A stretch of 5,633 nucleotides of DNA from Fibrobacter sp. UBA1313 (GCA_002307115.1 DBTP01000205.1:1-5633), one strand, 5' to 3'; shown: positions 1-5,205, counted from the stretch's first letter. Translations and numbers: made by a program. Notes: generated by a model from the sequence alone, not told the origin.

Positions 1-100
1 CGGCAACGTCCCGCCCACCTATTTGCGCCAACAACAAACCAAGCAACAAACCGCCCGAAAACTCTCAGTCTGAAATGTTCAATTTCACGGGAAGCTTACA
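1..100 (+). mobile_element. 3' end of an IS3-family insertion sequence (left flank)
   Basis: This is the tail of an IS element whose main part lies before the window. It holds the last codons of an orfB-type transposase and a short non-coding end. The right boundary is tentative: IS3-family elements end in ...CA, and the segment ending GGGAAGCTTACA at 100 is a candidate right tip, after which base composition drifts toward AT. The opposite end of this element is not in view, so neither the inverted repeat nor a target duplication can be tested. Confidence 0.55.
2..73 (+). CDS. IS3-family transposase OrfB, C-terminal 23 codons (partial)
   Basis: Reading from base 2, the frame is open at the window edge and ends with TGA at 71-73. 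The visible peptide includes NVPPTYLRQQQTKQ. A tail of the type NV(A/P)PTYxRQQQTKQ is characteristic of the C-terminus of IS3-family OrfB, especially IS407-like members. OrfB supplies the DDE catalytic domain that joins and inserts the element ends, but the catalytic residues lie upstream of the window. The piece points the same way as the IS3 fragment at the other end of the window. The two fragments cover different parts of orfB, so whether they are copies of one IS cannot be judged here. Confidence 0.7.
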   Translation, partial: GNVPPTYLRQQQTKQQTARKLSV

Positions 101-486
101 GTTGCAACAGACAAAGTCTGTCCTACGCGTCATTACTTTCTCAATCGAAAATCTCCAAGTTTCCAGCCATTTTGCTCCACCGTAGAACCTGCCCATTTTT
201 TGGATTTAACTAGCTTTAAAAGCTGAACATAGGTAACTTCGTAGTTACAAATTCGGCGATTATTGAAAAAAGCTGAAAATCATAGGAAGAAAAATTTTCG
301 GTAAGATGGGGATTCTGATGCACTTTGAAAATAAGGGCGGGCAAATTAAAAAAAAACGTAAAATTTCATTTTTTGTTTGAATCAATGTCGGGCATGCTGT
401 TAATGTGTCGACACGCTCGTTCACATCAAGATTCTTTGTGCTCGCTTTTCTTTCGGTGTCCAGAGCTCAATATATATACTATCAAG
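101..486. other. Non-coding stretch between the left IS end and the small peptide gene
   Basis: I see no convincing gene in these 386 bases. They hold two small perfect hairpins: ACAGAC-AAA-GTCTGT at 107-121 and GTAACT-TCGT-AGTTAC at 233-248. Neither is followed by a clean T-run, so neither is a typical intrinsic terminator. A TATACT hexamer at 475-480 resembles a -10 box, but no good -35 lies at the usual distance, and it is only 6 nt from the ATG at 487. An open frame from a TTG at 325 runs into the small gene, but its first 54 codons do not look like a protein. Confidence 0.5.
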
Positions 487-669
487 ATGAAAAATAAAAC
501 TAAGAGAAAAAAGATCTTCATTGGTTTAGCATTAGCTTTGAGCGCTGTTGTTGGACATAGTGGTATCCAAAACTTTTCGGTCAGCATCTTCGGACCAATA
601 GCTGATTCAAATACTTCAGGCGACAGTTGCAACACCGCCCCTCAGGGTCCCGGGGGGCCGAACGAATAG
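487..669 (+). CDS. Small exported or membrane-associated peptide (60 aa), unknown function
   Basis: The 60-codon frame begins at ATG 487. I chose this start because it places a lysine/arginine-rich segment (KNKTKRKK, residues 2-9) directly before a hydrophobic stretch (about 10-22), the layout of a signal peptide or single membrane anchor. An in-frame TTG at 325 would add 54 residues in front and bury the signal. The rest is short, polar and rich in Gly, Pro, Ser and Asn, with one cysteine in SGDSC and the ending GPGGPNE. The layout of basic leader, hydrophobic core and short Cys-containing tail resembles small secreted peptides such as the Bacteroidales NVEALA type. This is a resemblance in form only, as no NVEALA motif is present. 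The next gene starts 76 nt downstream on the same strand, so they may share a transcript. I do not recognise a family. No Shine-Dalgarno sequence is visible. Confidence 0.5.
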   Translation: MKNKTKRKKIFIGLALALSAVVGHSGIQNFSVSIFGPIADSNTSGDSCNTAPQGPGGPNE

Positions 670-740
670 GCGCGGATAGGCGTAAATTGTTGATGCGCTA
701 TGCCTGCTGGTCCCCACTTTTAGCTAACTTGCCTTCCGCC

Positions 741-756
741 GTAATTTGAAAATTAC
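741..756 (+). promoter_or_regulatory. Inverted repeat covering the TTG start of the Rhs-like gene
   Basis: GTAATT-TGAA-AATTAC is a perfect 6-bp stem with a 4-nt loop. The presumed TTG start codon (746-748) begins on the last base of the left arm and continues into the loop. Folded in mRNA, it could affect initiation. Because it is AT-only apart from the outer pair, it may equally be chance. Confidence 0.3.
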
Positions 757-2032
757 ATTTTTAGCATTTCTGCTGTCGTTAATAGGGCATTTAAAGGCCC
801 AATCAAATAAGTCGTACTTGGACCTCCGATACCCTTGCCAAAATGCATTAGGATATGCAGGGTGGCGCGGGGAGCTGAATTCGTGGTGGGATTTGGGTTC
901 TTTTCAAGCTAAACACGACTTGTTATTGCCAATACGTATTAATTTTAACAATGCGCAGACTAAAGTTGGCAATTCTGTGCTTGGATGGAACTGGTGGCTT
1001 CCTGTCTTAGAAAGTACTGTCGTCAGAGTTTCCGAAGATCACACAATTATGAATCTTATAGGTGGGAAGACCGTAGATCTTTGGAAGAGCAAACGGGATC
1101 CTTTAATCTACCGCTCTCCGGATCTCGAGTGGGAATGTAAAGTCAATGAGAGAGGGAGTTTCATAAGCCGTAATAAAAAGGATAATTTTGAGATTACATT
1201 TTTAAAGGGGAGGATACAAAGTATTGCGTTTTCTGAGAGGGAGAAGCTGTACTGGGAATACGATAATACAAATAAACCCCTTTTTGTTAAAAATGAACTC
1301 AACGAGGTCATACTCGGCCTGATTTATGACCAAAATGGCTTCCCAAAAAGGATGAATTATAAATCTGAGCAAGGAAAAGACGAATCGATTGATTTTAGTG
1401 TTCAGGAGCTTCCAGTTTTTCCTGGGAAAAGGATTCCTGCCCTAGTTGCTGTAGACGCGAATGAAAACTCAACTAAAGCTTTCAGATACGAACGGGCTGG
1501 TAATGTGTATTCGCTTGTTTCTTCAAAAGGAGTTAACGGCCAGCTTGTACCGGACAATCTTTATAAATGGGATATTAGCGACGGAAAAATTTTGGAGGCC
1601 CAAGAATATGTTTATAAGGTTAATATTGTTGAGAATACCCCCTATTCGTTTGCTAAAACTAAACCTGATGGCGCTTGCGACACATATACATTCGACAGGC
1701 AAACTGGAGCGTCTCGGTCTACTTATGCTGATGGGACAGTAATCGACAGGAAATATATTCTCACCGGTGGTCCCAATTTTTATAAAGAGCGCGAGTTTTT
1801 AAAGAAAAACGGTGATACGTTGCTCAAGATTGCAAAAAATTTCGATAAAAACGGTGAAATGCTTCGGCGCGTAGTGACGACAGGTCAAAGCGATAAAAGC
1901 TCAATCACTTTTGAAGTTTCCGATGCGGATGAGAAGCAGCATTTTTCGGATAAAAACAAGGATTGGGAACAAATAAATAACCAACTGAATGTTAGGTGCC
2001 GAAATTATATCTTTGAGATTGAGCGCAATTAA
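746..2032 (+). CDS. Secreted short Rhs/YD-repeat-like protein (428 aa)
   Basis: The first 18 residues form a Sec signal peptide (Lys2, hydrophobic core 3-14, likely cut after KA at 18). The body resembles the N-terminal part and repeat region of Rhs/YD-repeat proteins. GWNWWLPVLES (80-90) matches the 'GW.LPLLES' opening typical of this group, and it is followed by beta-rich segments such as FEITFLKGRIQSIAF (148-162). YD-like units appear at IYDQNGFPKRMNY (193-205), YTFDRQTGASRSTYADG (314-330) and NFDKNGEMLRRV (365-376). Full Rhs proteins that form a toxin shell usually exceed 1000 residues and end in a toxin domain. This one is far shorter and I see no toxin tip or Rhs core repeat. The start is TTG: an in-frame TAA at 725-727 limits the frame upstream, no ATG lies between it and the signal peptide, and no Shine-Dalgarno sequence is visible. 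It heads the four-gene run of exported proteins. The family call is fairly sure, the function unknown. Confidence 0.7.
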   Translation: MKITFLAFLLSLIGHLKAQSNKSYLDLRYPCQNALGYAGWRGELNSWWDLGSFQAKHDLLLPIRINFNNAQTKVGNSVLGWNWWLPVLESTVVRVSEDHTIMNLIGGKTVDLWKSKRDPLIYRSPDLEWECKVNERGSFISRNKKDNFEITFLKGRIQSIAFSEREKLYWEYDNTNKPLFVKNELNEVILGLIYDQNGFPKRMNYKSEQGKDESIDFSVQELPVFPGKRIPALVAVDANENSTKAFRYERAGNVYSLVSSKGVNGQLVPDNLYKWDISDGKILEAQEYVYKVNIVENTPYSFAKTKPDGACDTYTFDRQTGASRSTYADGTVIDRKYILTGGPNFYKEREFLKKNGDTLLKIAKNFDKNGEMLRRVVTTGQSDKSSITFEVSDADEKQHFSDKNKDWEQINNQLNVRCRNYIFEIERN

Positions 2033-2076
2033 CAGCTTACTTAAACTTGCTAGGAAAATAATAAAATAATAATAAT

Positions 2077-2574
2077 ATGAAACATTTAGTCGTAACTTTT
2101 TGCGGTATTGGAACCTTATTATTCGCTTCTTTCGCAAATGCGGAAATTAAGCAAGTAAAACTATCTGAGCTCCGATTCATTGTCGGTGGAGATTCTTGTT
2201 CCTGCAAAAACAAACCAGTTGATTGCAACACCGATGGCGATACAATATGTAATGAGGAGCCAAACGAGTGGATTGATGGGGTGCAGTGCAAGTTTATCGG
2301 ACAGACCGTGTATGGCTATTCGGCGGCCAAGAAAGATATTAAATGCAGCTCAGCCGATAAAGAAAAGTCTTGTACTGAATCTAACGGGAGCTCTCATTGC
2401 AGAATTAAATATACATACGGATGCACTCCGGGGCAGATAACGATTTATGGTCACCCGCCTGGAACAACCCAAGACGTTCCTCTTGGTGTCGTAGGAATCT
2501 GTCAGCGTATTGAGATTGGTGAACCCGTGCCTATGGGAACATATAAAACTGCTTCGGGGACTGATTGCCAGTAA
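2077..2574 (+). CDS. Exported Cys-rich protein with a double-glycine-type leader motif (165 aa)
   Basis: Residues 1-22 form a Sec signal peptide ending in ANA (likely cut after Ala22). Directly after it comes VKLSELRFIVGG (27-38). Counting back from Gly38, there are hydrophobic residues at -4 (Ile35), -7 (Leu32) and -12 (Val27), Glu at -8 and Gly-Gly at -2/-1. This is the established pattern of double-glycine leaders cut by C39 peptidases in bacteriocin export. The part after GG is 127 residues with 11 cysteines, starting SCSC (40-43), which suggests disulfide bonding. It is much longer than a typical class II bacteriocin. A C39-like peptidase is encoded two genes downstream. The ATG at 2077 lies 44 nt after the previous stop. 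The nearest purine-rich stretch (AGGA at 2052-2055) is too far for a good ribosome site, and the leader is very AT-rich. I do not recognise the Cys-rich domain. GG processing is an inference. Confidence 0.75.
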   Translation: MKHLVVTFCGIGTLLFASFANAEIKQVKLSELRFIVGGDSCSCKNKPVDCNTDGDTICNEEPNEWIDGVQCKFIGQTVYGYSAAKKDIKCSSADKEKSCTESNGSSHCRIKYTYGCTPGQITIYGHPPGTTQDVPLGVVGICQRIEIGEPVPMGTYKTASGTDCQ

Positions 2575-2591
2575 CTGAACGCATCAATATT

Positions 2592-3524
2592 ATGAAAGTT
2601 TTAACCTGCTTATTTCTGTTCTGTATCAGTATTAACTACGCTCATGCGGATGGGATAGCTGAACTCGCCAAAAAATTAGACAGCCTATCGACTCGCTTAG
2701 GGACCGGTAAGAAATTAGATTTTGTTGAACGATGGTTGGGATATTTCCAGCAAGATGAAAATAGGAATATTCTGATAGAAGGAACGTCATTCCATGAGCA
2801 ATTCTCAAAAGATATTAAAAATCAAACTCAATACACTATCGGAATTGGAAAGAAGGGTAGTAATCAGTTTTTCGTCGATTTTAAGCCGCTGGTGCTAAAG
2901 TATCCAGATGGAACACCTGTTAAAGAAAACTTAAGATACATTTTCAACGGCAAGTATTTCACTAGTATTAGTTCCTTTGATAACGGTGAACCAAGCCAAA
3001 TTGTGATAGATCACTTTGGATCAAGTAAAAATCTTAAATTGCTTTCGTGTTTTACTCCTTGGACGCTTTTATCGGGAGATGTCTTCTCTGCTACGGAGCT
3101 GATCGCTCAATATACTACTAAAGTCGATGAGGACTCCGATAAAATTATTGTTTCAGATGCCTTAAGCAATCATGTGCTGTCCTTTTCGATTGAAGACGCC
3201 AAGTTTTCATTAATTAGAGACTTTGCTGGGCGCCGTGCTGTTGAAAGTTGGACTAGCCCCGATTATCTGTTGAAAGCATCCTCAGGTGCGTTCCGGGTGA
3301 TTTATCAATCTGATTTCGAAAACACGAAAAGCAAGATATTTATAAACAATCACACGATAAACTTTGATCCTAAAAACCAGTTTGATTCTGGTATGACTCC
3401 TAATATCAAAGAAGGCGACATAGTGAATGATCTCCGGTATGGTATCGTCTATAATGCCGGGGAAAATCCTGATCAAATTATGACCAAAATCAAAGAGGCG
3501 GTGGATAAAAATGAAGCACAATAA
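2592..3524 (+). CDS. Exported protein of unknown function (310 aa)
   Basis: The ATG at 2592 gives a classic signal peptide (MKVLT, hydrophobic 7-16, AHA at 17-19). An in-frame TTG at 2565 would put nine polar residues in front and overlap the previous gene, so I prefer the ATG. The mature part is about 290 residues without membrane segments and looks beta-rich, with alternating stretches such as QYTIGIGKKGSNQFFVDF and RYIFNGKYFTSISSFDNG. The substrate-like phrase 'FNGKYFTS' and the general pattern recall the LolA/outer-membrane-lipoprotein-sorting type of fold, but I cannot confirm that and give no function. It has few cysteines, unlike its upstream neighbour. It lies 17 nt after the Cys-rich gene and overlaps the next gene by 14 nt, so it is very likely cotranscribed and may be translationally coupled to the peptidase-like gene. 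No clear Shine-Dalgarno sequence precedes it. Confidence 0.7.
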   Translation: MKVLTCLFLFCISINYAHADGIAELAKKLDSLSTRLGTGKKLDFVERWLGYFQQDENRNILIEGTSFHEQFSKDIKNQTQYTIGIGKKGSNQFFVDFKPLVLKYPDGTPVKENLRYIFNGKYFTSISSFDNGEPSQIVIDHFGSSKNLKLLSCFTPWTLLSGDVFSATELIAQYTTKVDEDSDKIIVSDALSNHVLSFSIEDAKFSLIRDFAGRRAVESWTSPDYLLKASSGAFRVIYQSDFENTKSKIFINNHTINFDPKNQFDSGMTPNIKEGDIVNDLRYGIVYNAGENPDQIMTKIKEAVDKNEAQ

Positions 3525-4377
3525 AATTTTTATTCTATTCATGTTTTTCCTTTGTGCAGACTTGAGCTGCGCAGATGCTAATCCCTGGGTTAGAGATAAT
3601 TGTGCTATCTCACCATTTTTGCTTCTAAATAAATATTTTGGAAAAACCGAGTCAGAGACGCTAAAAAACGTCGATAGATTTTTTACCGACGCGAATCTTG
3701 CCGATAATAAGTCATTCGAAGATTTCGTTAGATTTTTTGGTATATCAAACGCTAATTATTTAGTTTTCCATGACCCTTCTTTATCGGCTCTTCAAACAAC
3801 CTCCAACGATGAGGTTTTCTACCTTGTCCGATCTTCCCCAATCGACAGGGATGAGCATTATGTCGCTATCTGGAAACAAAAGGACGGTAATGCTATTTTG
3901 GCGGATGGTTCCTCCATACAGAAAGTAAATTTTAAAGAGGCGATTACATTGGTGCGAAGTGGCAATCCAGATTATCTCCTTGCTTGGTTTTTAAATTCTG
4001 ATGCTCAAAAAAAATACTCATCACAAATCGAATTAAATTCAAAAGCGTTCAAAACCGTAGAATCAAAGATTGCAAATATTGAGAAGAATGATCATTCCCC
4101 AGAGAAAAAAACTTATCAGTTGATAGCTGAGAAGGGAGCGCTGTTCGCGAAAGTGGACTTAAGTCTACTTGGGGCGACGAAAGAGGATATAGTTGACGTT
4201 GTAGGAAGCTGTTCCTGTTTTACGGGATACGACCTTGAAGATAACAATGTGATTTTCAATTTTGATTTGGGTAAACTCCAGGACGTAAGAAAAAGCGTTG
4301 TGATGATCCAGTTCCACGATAAAAAAATGCTTTTTTCACCGAATGGTGAGCCCGTTTATTTTGATAATAACCCTTGA
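3511..4377 (+). CDS. Exported C39-like cysteine peptidase with DUF1573-like tail (288 aa)
   Basis: A signal peptide covers about residues 1-21. The next segment fits a peptidase family C39 fold. Candidate nucleophile Cys31 sits in DNCAISPFLLLNKYFG, candidate His116 in EHYVAIW, and Asp132 in AILADGSS, in the order Cys/His/Asp and with spacing typical of C39 proteases. SFEDFVRFFGI (68-78) matches the usual segment between Cys and His. Two departures are visible: the residue after Cys is Ala, not Gly, and no Gln stands six residues before Cys (Pro25 there, Asn24 beside it), so the oxyanion contact may differ or activity may be lost. Residues about 200-280 resemble DUF1573, with GSCSC (232-236) where that family has SCGC. 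Classical C39 domains are fused to ABC exporters; this one stands alone and is itself exported. The ATG lies inside the previous gene (14-nt overlap), preceded by GAGG (3495-3498) and GGTGG (3500-3504). It may mature the Cys-rich double-glycine protein of the same operon. Confidence 0.65.
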   Translation: MKHNKIFILFMFFLCADLSCADANPWVRDNCAISPFLLLNKYFGKTESETLKNVDRFFTDANLADNKSFEDFVRFFGISNANYLVFHDPSLSALQTTSNDEVFYLVRSSPIDRDEHYVAIWKQKDGNAILADGSSIQKVNFKEAITLVRSGNPDYLLAWFLNSDAQKKYSSQIELNSKAFKTVESKIANIEKNDHSPEKKTYQLIAEKGALFAKVDLSLLGATKEDIVDVVGSCSCFTGYDLEDNNVIFNFDLGKLQDVRKSVVMIQFHDKKMLFSPNGEPVYFDNNP

Positions 4378-4577
4378 TAGATTGAAGGATATGTCCTGTC
4401 AGAATTTTTCAATCGAAGTTAGTAGTGTGAGTGACTCAAGCTTTTTCCAAATCTCCATCGTTATCATCTGTCAGAAACGTTCCTGACTATTCCAAAAAAA
4501 TAGATCAGTTCGGCGGGCCACAGGAGAGAATAAAATTTGCTAGCAGAACCTAATGTTCTTCCGGCTACCGATAAATT
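4378..4577. other. Intergenic stretch between the operon and the right IS fragment
   Basis: No gene is visible in these 200 bases. A loose inverted pair, GATTGAA (4380-4386) and TTCAATC (4408-4414), directly follows the last stop codon, but its loop is 21 nt and there is no T-tract after it, so a terminator is not supported. The nine-base word CTGTCAGAA occurs at 4396-4404 and again at 4468-4476. The second copy opens an imperfect palindrome (4470-4487). The missing 5' end of the right IS3 element should have lain near the end of this stretch, but no IS tip can be recognised. Confidence 0.45.
4470..4487. repeat. 18-bp imperfect palindrome centred on AACGTT
   Basis: GTCAGAAACGTTCCTGAC is symmetric except for one mismatched pair. 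An A-run follows about ten bases later (4494-4501). It could be an operator, a weak hairpin, or the remnant of a transposon end, since CTGTCAGAA also occurs 72 bases upstream. Nothing in the neighbourhood decides between these. Confidence 0.3.
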
Positions 4578-4775
4578 ATGGCTCGCTGCTTCCTCGCCGT
4601 TTTTATAAACTCGCAAGCGGGTATTGAACTAGGCCATCGCCTCGAAGCCGAGCACTCCAAGCACAAAGGTATGTATGCCGACCTAGCCTTGGAGAACGAC
4701 GCACTGAAAGAACTCATTGAAAAAAGCTCTGAAGCCAACCGAACGCCGCCAAGCGGTGGGTTGGTTTGTGAGTGA
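4578..4775 (+). pseudogene. IS3-family OrfA remnant (C-terminal half, frame disrupted)
   Basis: The recognisable part is AGIELGHRLEAEHSKHKG followed by MYADLALENDALKELIEK (about 4614-4724), the leucine-zipper end of an IS3 OrfA. OrfA normally carries an N-terminal helix-turn-helix that binds the element ends. Here that region is missing or degraded. In another frame just upstream, NYGSLLPRRFYKLASGY (4574-4624) resembles the usual 'HGIS..TFYKWKSKYGG' segment, which suggests a frameshift near 4617. The normal ending LIEKKL plus stop is also lost. The sequence has six A's at 4720-4725. Adding one A would read GAA AAA AAG CTC TGA and restore the canonical end. As it stands, the frame runs on 17 residues past IEK to the TGA at 4773-4775. 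This is a broken gene, not a 65-aa protein. Confidence 0.7.
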
Positions 4776-4840
4776 TCGCGCCTTCCCTGTCTCACGCGCC
4801 TGCCGTGCCGTGAACCTGGCGAGCTCGTGTTATTATCATC

Positions 4841-4844
4841 AACT
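4841..4844 (+). repeat. Target-site duplication, left copy (AACT)
   Basis: AACT stands immediately left of the element tip TGATGG at 4845 and is repeated immediately after the other tip at 5218-5221. Four bp is within the usual 3-5 bp target duplication of IS3-family elements. Frame restoration of the host orfB supports the assignment. Confidence 0.85.
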
Positions 4845-4880
4845 TGATGGGGCCCCTGTCCTCCGACAGGGGCCCCATCA
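4845..4880. repeat. 36-bp perfect hairpin at the right end of the small IS element
   Basis: TGATGGGGCCCCTGTC, then CTCC, then GACAGGGGCCCCATCA form a 16-bp perfect inverted repeat with a 4-nt loop. The symmetry stops exactly at the element boundary on the left and one codon after the orfA stop on the right. It looks like two copies of the IS right tip joined inversely. There is no T-tract on either strand, so I do not call it a terminator. Confidence 0.9.
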
Positions 4881-4883
4881 GGC

Positions 4884-5150
4884 TCACCACTTTTTTGAGT
4901 TCACTTCCTTCAGGATCTGGATGTCGAGCGCCTGGTCGGCCACCAGCCGCTTGAGCCGCCGGTTCTCCTCCTCAAGCTCCCGCAACCGGGCTGCTTCATT
5001 GACCTCCATGCCGCCGTATTTCTTTTTCCAACGGAAATAAGTCTGGTCGCTGATCGCGTGCAGACGGCACGCGTCTGACACCTTCAAACCGCTGTTCTCA
5101 ATCTCTCCAAGAATGCGGATGATCTGCTCCGCGCTGTGTTTCTTTTTCAT
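4884..5150 (-). CDS. IS3-family OrfA of the small element (88 aa, intact)
   Basis: This is a full-length OrfA: MKKKHSAEQIIRILGEIE opens a helix-turn-helix domain (about residues 1-50, with SDQTYFRWKKKYGGMEV at 34-50), followed by a leucine-zipper segment (about 53-84, LRELEEENRRLKRLV). OrfA binds the ends of the IS and, when made without OrfB, is known in this family to act as a repressor or inhibitor of transposition. The end of the gene carries the slippery heptamer A AAA AAG in the correct phase (complement of 4890-4896), just before KKW-stop. A -1 shift would read KKVVS and then run into the palindrome, because orfB is deleted. The start ATG at 5150 has no clear ribosome site, but a hairpin lies 7 nt upstream. 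There are no frameshifts or stops, unlike the host IS around it. Confidence 0.88.
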   Translation of the reverse strand: MKKKHSAEQIIRILGEIENSGLKVSDACRLHAISDQTYFRWKKKYGGMEVNEAARLRELEEENRRLKRLVADQALDIQILKEVNSKKW

Positions 5151-5157
5151 GCTTTTG

Positions 5158-5177
5158 TTTGCAGGTTACCCTGCAAA
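5158..5177. promoter_or_regulatory. Hairpin just upstream of the small element's orfA
   Basis: TTTGCAGG-TTAC-CCTGCAAA is a perfect 8-bp inverted repeat with a 4-nt loop. It lies 7 nt before the orfA start on the - strand and 28 bp inside the element tip. It could be an operator for OrfA or an mRNA structure that hinders translation from transcripts entering from outside, an arrangement known for some IS elements. Its role here is inferred from position only. Confidence 0.5.
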
Positions 5178-5205
5178 ACTCTCATCGAAAAGCGTCCTCA
5201 TTTTG

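Noticed and set aside
325..486. 5' extension of the small peptide gene from TTG 325 (114-aa version)
   Set aside because: The added 54 residues have no protein-like pattern and would bury the basic/hydrophobic signal that begins at ATG 487.
426..635. - strand open frame opposite the small peptide gene
   Set aside because: It is antisense to the peptide's signal region and has no support beyond an open frame.
746..2032. Full Rhs polymorphic toxin with immunity gene
   Set aside because: It is too short, with no Rhs core repeat array, no PxxxxDPxGL-type boundary and no variable C-terminal toxin domain visible. The next gene has a signal peptide and does not look like a cytosolic immunity protein.
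1901..2291. - strand frames around the 2033-2076 gap
   Set aside because: They lie opposite the end of the Rhs-like gene and the start of the Cys-rich gene. The hydrophobic and aromatic content comes from AT-rich sequence.
2565..2591. Longer start (TTG 2565) for the 310-aa exported protein
   Set aside because: It puts a polar nonapeptide before a clear signal peptide and overlaps the upstream stop. ATG 2592 fits better.
3511..3573. Lipoprotein signal for the C39-like protein
   Set aside because: Cysteines occur at 15 and 20, but neither has a proper lipobox (L-[AS]-[GA]-C), so an ordinary Sec signal is more likely.
4845..4880. Intrinsic terminator
   Set aside because: The stem is very strong but no T-run follows on either strand, and its edges coincide exactly with IS tips.
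4845..5040. Continuation of the + strand orfB frame through 4845-5040 as coding sequence
   Set aside because: That part is antisense reading of the inserted element's orfA (Ser/Arg-rich nonsense). The true orfB frame resumes at 5222.
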